Positions 9,289 through 17,496 of a stretch of 25,359 nucleotides of DNA are shown piece by piece. The notes under the pieces were generated by a model, which was not told the origin of the DNA, made no database searches, and saw only the letters and a list, made by a program, of their open reading frames with translations. Positions within the stretch are counted from its first letter, which is position 1. The number at the start of each line of letters is the position of its first letter. The translations under genes and the position numbers were made by a program. Location: NCBI GenBank assembly GCA_002305505.1, contig DBRC01000031.1, forward strand, positions 16,237 through 41,595, written 5' to 3'. Source of the DNA: Prevotella sp. UBA1378. GTDB taxonomy: Bacteria > Bacteroidota > Bacteroidia > Bacteroidales > Bacteroidaceae.

Positions 9289-11025
9289 TTAATTGTTCTT
9301 TTCATACGACTTTCCATCACTGTAAACAGGGTTCTGCTGTAAGAATTCCTTGCACATCTCTATGTCGCGACGGGGAATCGGCATGTACAGATAAGGCTCG
9401 GTGCGCATCTTAGCCGCACGGGCAGAACCGCCGGAGCTATACTTCCTGACCACCAGATTCAGCATGTCCTGCGAGTTGAGCACAAAGTTCTTGCCTGCTT
9501 TGCTTTGTTCTGCCAGTATCGTGGTATAGTCGATGCCCTCCACCTTGCGGAAGTTGTAGCGCATCAGGTCGTACCAACGCTTTCCTTCGAAACAAAGCTC
9601 GCGCAGGCGCTCCTGCAACACCAGTGTCTCCATTTTTTCCTTGTCATTGTAAGTGTTCCATTTCAATGAATCGTTCAAACTGCCTTGATACAGCGAACGC
9701 GCATTGACGAACTGAACAAGGTTGAAAGCCTGGCGCAGGCGGATATCGTCCTTGTCTGCCGCTATCTGAGTGAGAGCTTCCGCTTTCATCAACAAGATAT
9801 CGGAAAGGCGGTATATAATATAGTTCTGCTTATAGTTGCTATAGGCTCTTGCCGCGCGGACGTATCCGGAAGCAGGGGGCGAAGAAAGGTTGTAGTTCGT
9901 ATGCGTATTGGCCACCATCTTACGTATATCAAAAGTCTCGTCCGACTTATTAGCAAGGAAGATGTTGTTCCAGAAACGATAGTCTTTATTCGTGGCAAAG
10001 GCATTCGAAGCACCTACCGTGCCGAATATCGACGAGGCCTTGACGTATCCGATGTTGGAATTGTTGTCCTTGAACTTATAGAACATCTGGCAAACCCCGG
10101 TGTTCGAACCGGCTGATGTGCCGTCGAACTGTAATTCGAAAATACTTTCCTCAGCATTCTGGTCGATATACAGTTCCTTGAACGCGTCATAGCCGTCTTC
10201 CAAAGGATACTCCTTGGTCTCCAGCTCGTTCACGCCAGCCACATGTAATTGCTTCTTCGAATCAATCACCTTGTCACAATACGAAACGCAAGCGTTATAA
10301 TCTTCTTCGCTGTGGGTAATTGAAGCACGCCACAGGTAGATGTCGGCCAAGATGGAGTTGATAGCGTCGCTGTTGATCCAGCCCACACGGCGCCAGCCGG
10401 AAAGCTGGGGCGAGAGCGAATTCTTGGAAGCCTCTTCCAAATCGGAAATACATTTTTCAAGCAGGTCCGCCGGAGCCAACTGCGACATTGTCATATCCTG
10501 GCTGCTGTTCATATAGGCCGTCGTGGTGTAAGGCACATCACGGAACGTGCGCACCAGATAGAAATAGCAAAGCGAGCGCAATGCCAACATCTGCGAACGG
10601 TCGGTCTCATAATCACCCTGTGTATACGACGGGTCGACAGCAACGACCCCCCCGGCTTTCTCAAGCACGATGTTACAATAGTTGATGACCGAATAAATCG
10701 AGCTCCAATCAGAAAAATTGTTATCGGTCTGAACATTGACCTCCTCTATTTCCTCCAATGCCTGGCGGATTGAATAACTGGTGGCAATAGACGGCACGTA
10801 CAGCAGCTCGTCTGAACGGAAATCGCCCCAGACTATCAGCCTGCTTATCGCATCCGTGCTGGCCAAAGCCCTGTAAGCGCCATTCACCATCAGCGAGACA
10901 TCCGACTTCGACTTCCAAAAGTCTTCGTCTACGGTCTTGTCATCCGGCAACAGTACTGTGTCGACACAAGATGCCACTAACAAGCCGCTCAATATAATCG
11001 AAATATATTTTTTCATCCTATACAT
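9289..11025 (-). CDS. SusD/RagB-family surface lipoprotein (first pair)
   Basis: Predicted surface lid lipoprotein of the first SusC/SusD complex. The lipobox LVASC gives Cys20, followed by VDTVLLPDD. The N-terminal part carries the typical DFWKSKSDVSLMVNGAYRAL start of RagB-type proteins. The region IIYRLSDILLMKAEAL is the family's TPR helix, and the signature LCFEGKRWYDLMRY sits near residue 478. The length of 578 is normal. It starts 5 nt after the SusC stop. The third codon after the first Met is another Met followed by KK (start near 11016), which gives a more usual signal peptide, so the true start may be there. The substrate is unknown. Confidence 0.93.
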   Translation of the reverse strand: MYRMKKYISIILSGLLVASCVDTVLLPDDKTVDEDFWKSKSDVSLMVNGAYRALASTDAISRLIVWGDFRSDELLYVPSIATSYSIRQALEEIEEVNVQTDNNFSDWSSIYSVINYCNIVLEKAGGVVAVDPSYTQGDYETDRSQMLALRSLCYFYLVRTFRDVPYTTTAYMNSSQDMTMSQLAPADLLEKCISDLEEASKNSLSPQLSGWRRVGWINSDAINSILADIYLWRASITHSEEDYNACVSYCDKVIDSKKQLHVAGVNELETKEYPLEDGYDAFKELYIDQNAEESIFELQFDGTSAGSNTGVCQMFYKFKDNNSNIGYVKASSIFGTVGASNAFATNKDYRFWNNIFLANKSDETFDIRKMVANTHTNYNLSSPPASGYVRAARAYSNYKQNYIIYRLSDILLMKAEALTQIAADKDDIRLRQAFNLVQFVNARSLYQGSLNDSLKWNTYNDKEKMETLVLQERLRELCFEGKRWYDLMRYNFRKVEGIDYTTILAEQSKAGKNFVLNSQDMLNLVVRKYSSGGSARAAKMRTEPYLYMPIPRRDIEMCKEFLQQNPVYSDGKSYEKNN

Positions 11026-11030
11026 GTATT

Positions 11031-14000
11031 TTAGAATCCAACATTGATACTTGCGGTGAATTGCTGCGAGCGCGGTGTCTGCGAACCATCGTTGGCCACG
11101 CCGTATCCCTTCGGGGACACTTCGGGGTCGATACCGCTATACTTTGTCCAGCAATATAGGTTGTTCAGAGAGAAATACAACTGCAGGGTGCTCAATCCCC
11201 AGCTCTTTATCTGCTTCGCCGGGAAGCTATAAGACAGCTGCAGGTTCTGGAAACGGACAAACGACCCATCCTCTACATAGCGGTCTGAACCCTGCCAGTT
11301 GTAACCGGTGTTGTACAGGGCACGCGGCATCGGTGTCACGTCGCCGTCCTTACGCCAGCGGTAATTCACCGTAGCGCTCTGGTTGTACGTGTCGTACATC
11401 TTCTCCAGCTCCATACGGGCACTGTTCACCACCTTATTACCGAAACGGTACATGAAGCGGGCCTTGAGATTCCAGTTGCCGTACTTGAACGTAAGATTGA
11501 AACCGCCGTTCACCTTCGGCAGCGAGTTGCCCAAGTATACTATATCCAAGGCGTTGATTTGCCCGTCATGGTTGATGTCTTCATAGATGGCATCACCACC
11601 TTGGAAAGTATAAGTCTTCGAACCGTCCTCATAGTTGTACACCAACCGTTTGGGCTCACCCGTGCTTTCCATCAGCACCTTCCCGTCAGCACCTACAACG
11701 ACAGGGGCCGTCTTGCCGCTCGCAAGGAATTCGTTAATCCATGTTTCGTATTGAGCAGTGGTGAAACCATTCTCCTTGCGGTAGTTTTGCAAATAGTCGT
11801 ACGAATATTGATACACGCCCTTATAGCGCAATCCGTAGATCGAGCCGAGCGCATTGCCGAGCTGGACACGGTTCACATAAGTACCGCGCGAGGTGGCGCT
11901 CCAGTCTGTGTTAATGGCATCGAGCACCCGTGTGTCCATTTCTTTCAGCTCATTGGCATTCTGTGCCACATTGAAACTGGCATCAACCGAAAACTTTCCA
12001 GCCTTGATAAACCGCTTGGCTGTGAAGTTCATTTCCCAACCGTCATTGGTCATCGTCCCTACGTTGGCATAGGCCAACTTTGTGAAACCTGTCATCGACG
12101 GGATGGATACCGCCTCCATCATCAAATCCTTCGTGTTCTTGTGATAATAATCAAAGTCTACCTCAATCATGTCATTCAACAGCCCGAGGTTAAAGCCCAA
12201 GTTATACGAAGCGGTTTTCTCCCAGCGCAGGTCGTCCAGTTTTAAACCGTCGAGAGCTGCGGTCGGCAGTGTTGAATTAGAGTTGCCATAGGATCCGGCC
12301 GACGTATTGTACGTGTTATAGAACAGGTAGTCCTTGCTTGGCGCGCGGCCCACCACGCCCCAGCTGGCACGGAGAGCAAGCATGGAAACGACACTTTGCA
12401 GCGGTTTCATGAAGCCCTCGTCGATGATGTTATAACGGCCGGATACGCCGGGGAAGTAGGCCCATTTATTCTTCGGCCCGAACTTCGAATTGCCGTCGGC
12501 ACGGAGAGAGAACCCTAAGATATAGCGTCCCTTGTAAGCAGCATGGCCATTATAAATAAAATTTTGCGAGTTAGAACGGCTGTTGCTGCTGAGCATATCC
12601 TGCAAATCGGCATCAACGGTCGGCGAGGTGATGCCTGTGGGCAACTCGTTCATCGAGATATACTGCGAGTTGCTTTTCTCGGTACTCATCTCATAGCGCA
12701 ACAACATGGAAGCCGAGAAGTCCTTATTCTTGAAATAAGGGATATAGTTCAGTTCCGTACGTGCCCCGATTTTGAAGCGGTTGGTTTCCCGGTTCGTACT
12801 CAAGTTATAGTTTTTCCCCGACCAGTCGTTTGTGTTCAGCGATGCCGGATTATACGACGGATTGCTGTATGCGTAAATATCGAAGTCTACACGCCCGTTG
12901 AACGTCAGGCGGTGCTGGTCTTCGCCAACGCCGAGCAATTCGTACTTGATGTTAAAATCGGGCGTAATACGGTAGGTTTCCTCCGCCCTCCATGCCTCAT
13001 TGGCAATTGCCACCGGATTGCCGAGGTCGCGTATGGCCTTCAGTGCCGAAGAGGTGTAGTTGCCGCTGGTCGCATTGCCCAACGGATTCATTACATAATA
13101 TTCGTTGGTATCCGTCCCGTCTGCGTTCTGGCGATATACCGACATATTGGGAGCCATCTGCAAAGCGCGACTAAGGATTTTGTCATCGTAGTTGCGCTGA
13201 TTGTCGGTGTAGGTCAAAGCAAAATTCGTAGAGAAACGTATGCGGTCGCTCACGTTGTAGTCGAGCACCAGACGGGTGGTGAAGCGGTCGAGTGTCTGCT
13301 TGATAACAGTACCGGTCTGATGGGCATACCCGGCACTGATGCGGAACTGGGCTTTCTGCCCGCCACCGGACAGGTTCACGTTATAATCGTGCATCTGCCC
13401 AAACTGCGTCACCTCTTTCACCCAGTCGGTATTGTTGTTCCAGTTTTCGTATTCGCTCCAGCTCTTGTTGTAGTTCAGCTCGTTGATATTGGTTGTAGAA
13501 GTCGAAAGCTGCGCCGGATTATAAAATGCCTCTTTCATCAGCATGGTATAGTCGTCACCGGTCAGCAGGTTATAACCGTCGGGCATCCATGTGCCCGTAA
13601 ACTTATACGAGAAGTTGACGCGGGTTTTGCCTCGCGCACCGCGCTTGGTGGTTATCAAGAGTACACCGTTGGCGCCGTTAGAACCCCAGACAGCCGTTGC
13701 AGCCGCATCCTTGAGCACGGTGATGCTGGCGATATCCTCCACGTTCACCGACAGCAACGATGCATATTGTTCCTCGTTGGCGTTGGTAAAGTCGAAGTTC
13801 TCGTCCGGGTTATCGAATATCTTGTCATCCACGACAATCAGCGGATTGGCATTTCCGTTGATGGTGGTAACACCGCGCAGGCGCATGGTCGTACCCGAAC
13901 CGAGGTTACCCGAATTGGCCACGATGTCCAGACCGGCAATTTCGCCCTGCAGCGCTTCGTCGGCAGAGGTAAACGACAATCCTTCCACCGACTCCATGTT

Positions 14001-14402
14001 CATGGTTTGCTGCGTTACGGATATCTCGCGCTTGGGTATCATCAACCCGCCCGACGTCTGCCGTTTCGAACGCACCACCACTTCCTTTACCGTGGTATTC
14101 TCCGGTTCAAGCTTTATTTTGAATGTCGTGTTGTCACCGATAGTGACTATTTTCGTCTTATCGCCGACATACGAGAACACCAGTTTATTCTTCGGGCTCT
14201 TCACCTGCATGGAGAAGTTGCCGTTGAAGTCGGTTTGCGTAGCCGAAACGATACGGTTGTTGGCATCGCGCTCAACAACGTTTGCCATCATTACCGGGCC
14301 GTCACTGTCCGTGACAGTACCCGATATACGTTTTGCCTGCGCCATCATCAGCTGGCTGACTGCACATAGCAATGCTGCAAACAGTATTTTCTTCATTGTC
14401 AT
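11031..14402 (-). CDS. SusC/RagA-family TonB-dependent outer-membrane transporter (first pair)
   Basis: Predicted TonB-dependent importer of 1123 residues. Residues 1-21 are a signal peptide ending MMA before Gln. About 25-100 is a CarboxypepD_reg-like domain (ISGTVTDSDG to FSYVGDKT). A TonB-box-like VKEVVVRS lies at about 105-112. The plug runs about 125-255 with TTMRLRGVTTINGNANPLIV and LKDAAATAVWGSNGANGV. The barrel includes the INHDGQINALD loop near residue 942 and ends in the terminal Phe usual for outer-membrane barrels. It follows the four-FAS1 lipoprotein by 11 nt and precedes its SusD by 5 nt. MKK at codon 3 is an alternative start. The transported compound cannot be deduced. Confidence 0.95.
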   Translation of the reverse strand: MTMKKILFAALLCAVSQLMMAQAKRISGTVTDSDGPVMMANVVERDANNRIVSATQTDFNGNFSMQVKSPKNKLVFSYVGDKTKIVTIGDNTTFKIKLEPENTTVKEVVVRSKRQTSGGLMIPKREISVTQQTMNMESVEGLSFTSADEALQGEIAGLDIVANSGNLGSGTTMRLRGVTTINGNANPLIVVDDKIFDNPDENFDFTNANEEQYASLLSVNVEDIASITVLKDAAATAVWGSNGANGVLLITTKRGARGKTRVNFSYKFTGTWMPDGYNLLTGDDYTMLMKEAFYNPAQLSTSTTNINELNYNKSWSEYENWNNNTDWVKEVTQFGQMHDYNVNLSGGGQKAQFRISAGYAHQTGTVIKQTLDRFTTRLVLDYNVSDRIRFSTNFALTYTDNQRNYDDKILSRALQMAPNMSVYRQNADGTDTNEYYVMNPLGNATSGNYTSSALKAIRDLGNPVAIANEAWRAEETYRITPDFNIKYELLGVGEDQHRLTFNGRVDFDIYAYSNPSYNPASLNTNDWSGKNYNLSTNRETNRFKIGARTELNYIPYFKNKDFSASMLLRYEMSTEKSNSQYISMNELPTGITSPTVDADLQDMLSSNSRSNSQNFIYNGHAAYKGRYILGFSLRADGNSKFGPKNKWAYFPGVSGRYNIIDEGFMKPLQSVVSMLALRASWGVVGRAPSKDYLFYNTYNTSAGSYGNSNSTLPTAALDGLKLDDLRWEKTASYNLGFNLGLLNDMIEVDFDYYHKNTKDLMMEAVSIPSMTGFTKLAYANVGTMTNDGWEMNFTAKRFIKAGKFSVDASFNVAQNANELKEMDTRVLDAINTDWSATSRGTYVNRVQLGNALGSIYGLRYKGVYQYSYDYLQNYRKENGFTTAQYETWINEFLASGKTAPVVVGADGKVLMESTGEPKRLVYNYEDGSKTYTFQGGDAIYEDINHDGQINALDIVYLGNSLPKVNGGFNLTFKYGNWNLKARFMYRFGNKVVNSARMELEKMYDTYNQSATVNYRWRKDGDVTPMPRALYNTGYNWQGSDRYVEDGSFVRFQNLQLSYSFPAKQIKSWGLSTLQLYFSLNNLYCWTKYSGIDPEVSPKGYGVANDGSQTPRSQQFTASINVGF

Positions 14403-14413
14403 AGTATATTTCC

Positions 14414-17278
14414 TTAGAGTTTGTTTTGTGATAATAATCTCCGGTAGGCCTTGGCTGTCTTAGCCAGCGTCTTTCCGTTCGCCCAGGTGCTGTCGTAACG
14501 CTTGTCGCCGGAAAGATAGAAAGCCTCGGTAATTTCGTGCACGGCACAGAAAGAGGACGTCGTGATCGATGAAGCCGCCACGCGCGACCTATCAAACCAA
14601 TAGTCGCGGGTCATCTTATTGACCGCCGTGCTTGTATTGCCGGCATCAACCGTATGGACAACTCCGGCGGCATCCTCAATCCTGATTTTCCCGCTGCCTC
14701 CAGACACTTTCAACTCCATTGCCACTCCCAATTCATCTGAACATAGGCTCGGGTACACCTCTTCGCCGAACGTGGTGTTATCGGCATAGACCGAAGTGCT
14801 TTGGAAGTGATAACGCACGAAGTTGCGCAGAGCCGTAATCATCAGGAAGGCGCGGTTCTTGGCCGCCGTGGCCTCATCGCTGTCCTCGTCCTGATATTTC
14901 TCGAAGAGAGCCTGTATCTCGCTCCAACGGGGCAGCCCTTGGGCATACGCTTTTTCCATTGCGCTGTTGTTCGGCGCGTAAAGAGTATAGTTGAACGTGT
15001 TGAACATCTTCACGTTATAGTCGAGACATGCATCGGTTATGACATCCTTTCCGCTACCGTAATTGGCTGTAAAGATGGTATAGCGGTCCTGCTCCGTCGT
15101 CCCGAAGGCATTCACCTCGTCGGAGATTCCTGCCCACTTCAGCAAGTCGCCGGCATCGAAGCCCGAGCATGCTTCTACAAATTCGGAGAAGCGGCTGTCG
15201 TCGTTCAATGTTTTGTAAACACTGTTGCGCGGTGCCTCGATGACACGGTTCAAGCGGAAAGCCTTACCGTTCTTTTCATTGTACACAGCGAGTATTTCCG
15301 GTTTTCCCTGCCCGTTGTCTATCTGTGCGCCGCTCATGGCATGAGCCCCCACGCCGGCACCGTCGATACGTATTTCGCCTCCGTGCTTGGTCTTGTAGAA
15401 ATTGTTCGTGCCGAACACCTCGCCCGTTCCCAGCACCACGGTATGGTAGTTCAGTATATCGATGAGTTGCGACTTCACGGAAGCAATGTTGGCCTCGCCT
15501 ATGCGGCTGCCTATTTTGTTGGTGGCCGGTTCATAGTAGTAGCGGTCGCAGCGCAATGTAGGCGTCTTGCCCGCATCATAGTAAAAATGCAGCGCTTCGG
15601 CCCGGTCGTGCCCGAGCGTGGTTGGGTCTACATACATATATTTCGAGAAAGCCGAGTCTTCGGGGATGAAGAAAGCATAGTTGGCACCCATGGCCAGCAG
15701 GTAGAACTTAAAGTCGACGCCCAGATAGGTTCTGTCTTGCACGGCCCAGTTCATCACCTGCATGTCCTTATACGATGATGAGGGAGCAAGCACCGCCTGA
15801 TACTCATCGGGAGCAATCATCTCGTTGAGCACATAAACCACGCCGTTGTTGGCAATCTTGATGTCGTACTTGCCGTCGGCCTTTTTCTTCAACAGGTCGA
15901 TTTTCATACCCATATTTTCCGTAGCGTCGTTGGTAATGGTGCTGAATTTGCTGGGCACGGTAGCCGAGAACGACGCCTTCTGCAAGTTGGCGATAAAGGT
16001 TTTGAGCACCTGGGGATTTCTCACGAAGAGCGAGTCGAGGTTATACTTCAGGTTATCTTCCGTATTGGGCAGATAACCGTAAATATCCATCAGATAAGCT
16101 CCGTTGCCCCCGGGCAGGAAGTAGTTTTTCATGGCCTTATCATCGGGAACGAAGAATGCGCCGATGTCCGTAATCGTACGGTCGACGGCGGTAGAGTTCG
16201 ACACCTTCGGGTAGTAACCGTTCCATCCCGGATCGTACGAAAGAATATACTTTGAAGAGAGCATTACATTGCTTGGGTCGATGCCCAACCCTCCGTTGTC
16301 GCTTGTAAGCGTACTGTTGGAAGAACGCGTGCTGAAGTAGCGTATCTGGAAGATGGAGTCCTTCACCGGCTTATTGTTGGCCAGCGCCCAGCTGTTGTAG
16401 TTGTTGGTAGTCACTGCGTCGTAATAAGGGGCGCAGAAATAATCGAGTACACGGCTGAAAAGACTGGTTTCGCTGTCCTTGCGGAGCACCTGTGCCATAT
16501 TTCCGGGAGGCAACAGCACATCTTTCACCTGATGGATGTAACCGTTCTGGCAGGTCTTACCGTCCTGATAGGGGCTTTTTGTAACCACCTGATTGTTGAA
16601 AATATAGGCGGCACCCTCCGTATACGGCGTACCGGTAATGATTTCGAAGTCGCTGCCCTCCCCCACGGTCGTAATGCTGTTGTTTATCAGATATTCCTTT
16701 GTCAGGTGCACCATCATCGGGCGCGTGGCGTCGCTCACATAGTCGAAGCCGTTAGTATGCGCAGCCCAGTACTTGTTGTTGGCAGGCATGCCTGCCGGCC
16801 CGTATACATGCGTAATGGTGTCGATGACGTTCAAGGCGGTATTGTGCTTCACAGCCATTCCTTTAACCACCTCGGCCGTACCGCTGCTCGTATTGGGCAG
16901 CATGCTGATTAGCAGCGCATTGTCGAGCATTGAAGAATACAACAGCACCTTTTTCTGGGCATCCGAGAGCTGCTCGTAGCTCGTTACGCCCCATTCGTTG
17001 CTTTCGAAGAAACGGGCAAACGCCTCGTCATTGGCGGCGAAGACGGTCTTGCTACCTGTCCGTGCAAGCGTCTCGGCATAATCGAGATCGTCTACAAGGC
17101 GCAAATAGGTATTAAAAGAACCTGTCAACGCATTTTGATTGGGATTCTTCAACTCCTCATAAATGCTACTGCCCAGCCATTCCGGCTTTGAGTAAGCATC
17201 CACTTCCTCGTTCTTGTCAACACAGGAAGTCATCAATCCCGTAAGCACGAGAGAGACACAGAAAATGAGTCTTTTCAT
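14414..17278 (-). CDS. Large lipoprotein with about four FAS1 domains, first gene of operon
   Basis: A 954-residue lipoprotein with lipobox MTSC (Cys19) followed by VDKNEEVD, an acidic surface-export signal. Four FAS1-like units can be traced. They lie at about 36-256 (TVFAANDEAFARFF; end NGYIHQVKDVLLP), 265-490 (AFFVPDDKAMKNYF; end NNGVVYVLNEMI), 505-680 (AFFIPEDSAFSKYM; end AFRLNRVIEAP) and 685-922 (TLYAPNNSAMEKAY; H2-like FVRYHFQS). Each unit repeats the H1-type hydrophobic-P-x-D/N-x-A-hydrophobic motif. No enzyme motif is seen. It heads the operon behind a Bacteroides-type promoter and precedes SusC by 11 nt, so it is probably made in step with the transporter as a long surface binding or docking protein (inference). 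Confidence 0.83.
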   Translation of the reverse strand: MKRLIFCVSLVLTGLMTSCVDKNEEVDAYSKPEWLGSSIYEELKNPNQNALTGSFNTYLRLVDDLDYAETLARTGSKTVFAANDEAFARFFESNEWGVTSYEQLSDAQKKVLLYSSMLDNALLISMLPNTSSGTAEVVKGMAVKHNTALNVIDTITHVYGPAGMPANNKYWAAHTNGFDYVSDATRPMMVHLTKEYLINNSITTVGEGSDFEIITGTPYTEGAAYIFNNQVVTKSPYQDGKTCQNGYIHQVKDVLLPPGNMAQVLRKDSETSLFSRVLDYFCAPYYDAVTTNNYNSWALANNKPVKDSIFQIRYFSTRSSNSTLTSDNGGLGIDPSNVMLSSKYILSYDPGWNGYYPKVSNSTAVDRTITDIGAFFVPDDKAMKNYFLPGGNGAYLMDIYGYLPNTEDNLKYNLDSLFVRNPQVLKTFIANLQKASFSATVPSKFSTITNDATENMGMKIDLLKKKADGKYDIKIANNGVVYVLNEMIAPDEYQAVLAPSSSYKDMQVMNWAVQDRTYLGVDFKFYLLAMGANYAFFIPEDSAFSKYMYVDPTTLGHDRAEALHFYYDAGKTPTLRCDRYYYEPATNKIGSRIGEANIASVKSQLIDILNYHTVVLGTGEVFGTNNFYKTKHGGEIRIDGAGVGAHAMSGAQIDNGQGKPEILAVYNEKNGKAFRLNRVIEAPRNSVYKTLNDDSRFSEFVEACSGFDAGDLLKWAGISDEVNAFGTTEQDRYTIFTANYGSGKDVITDACLDYNVKMFNTFNYTLYAPNNSAMEKAYAQGLPRWSEIQALFEKYQDEDSDEATAAKNRAFLMITALRNFVRYHFQSTSVYADNTTFGEEVYPSLCSDELGVAMELKVSGGSGKIRIEDAAGVVHTVDAGNTSTAVNKMTRDYWFDRSRVAASSITTSSFCAVHEITEAFYLSGDKRYDSTWANGKTLAKTAKAYRRLLSQNKL

Positions 17279-17341
17279 AAATTATTTATTAGCTAATTAT
17301 TTGTTTTATTCCGTTCATTGGAGTTATGTAGTTCTAAGGTG

Positions 17342-17373
17342 CAAAATAAAGAAAAAAAAACGAAATAGCCAAA
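17342..17373 (-). promoter_or_regulatory. Probable promoter of the seven-gene operon
   Basis: On the minus strand TTTG (17373-17370) is followed after 21 nt by TATTTTG (17348-17342), then CACC. This resembles the Bacteroides -33/-7 promoter (TTTG, then TAnnTTTG) but lacks one base in the -7 box. The overall length matches the better promoter at 20429-20460. The start codon lies 63 nt downstream in an A/T-rich leader without a Shine-Dalgarno sequence, as is normal for this phylum. Confidence 0.55.
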
Positions 17374-17404
17374 AAAAGAATCTTCGATTATTGGCAAACA
17401 ACTA

Positions 17405-17418
17405 TGTTTTTTGACACC
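17405..17418 (-). promoter_or_regulatory. Candidate shared operator upstream of the operon promoter
   Basis: The minus strand reads GGTGTCAAAAAACA here. The region upstream of the 955-residue protein gene has GGTGTCTCAAAAAACA at 20509-20494. The spacing to the -7 box is 56 nt here and 57 nt there. Matching sequence at matching distance suggests a binding site for the same activator; the A-run alone could be chance. Confidence 0.4.
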
Positions 17419-17439
17419 AACCGTTAAATAATGAAAACC

Positions 17440-17471
17440 AAAAAGGCCAGTACCCGCTAAAGATACTGGCC
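17440..17471 (-). terminator. Intrinsic terminator after the 955-residue protein gene
   Basis: Stem GGCCAGTA/TACTGGCC (17464-17471 with 17445-17452) is a perfect 8-bp pair with an 11-nt loop. On the minus strand it is followed directly by TTTTT (17444-17440). It begins 26 nt after the stop codon at 17497 and separates that gene from the operon. Confidence 0.85.
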
Positions 17472-17496
17472 ATAGTTATTCCTATCGGATACTGTA

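Larger units (their letters stand above)
276..17278 (-). other. Seven-gene FAS1/SusC/SusD operon
   Basis: The genes run FAS1x4, SusC, SusD, FAS1x2, FAS1x2, SusC, SusD. The gaps, in transcription order, are 11, 5, 11 and 19 nt, then a 4-nt overlap, then 5 nt. No internal promoter or terminator fits in such gaps. A promoter lies upstream at 17342-17373 and an intrinsic terminator follows at 144-229, so one transcript of about 17 kb is the simplest reading. Every product is predicted to reach the outer membrane or cell surface. No glycoside hydrolase, polysaccharide lyase, sulfatase or regulator is included. Confidence 0.85.

Noticed and set aside
12543..14369. 608-codon plus-strand open frame opposite the first SusC gene
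   Set aside because: It is a shadow of the SusC gene. It has no recognisable domain, no promoter, and a composition typical of reverse-frame reading.
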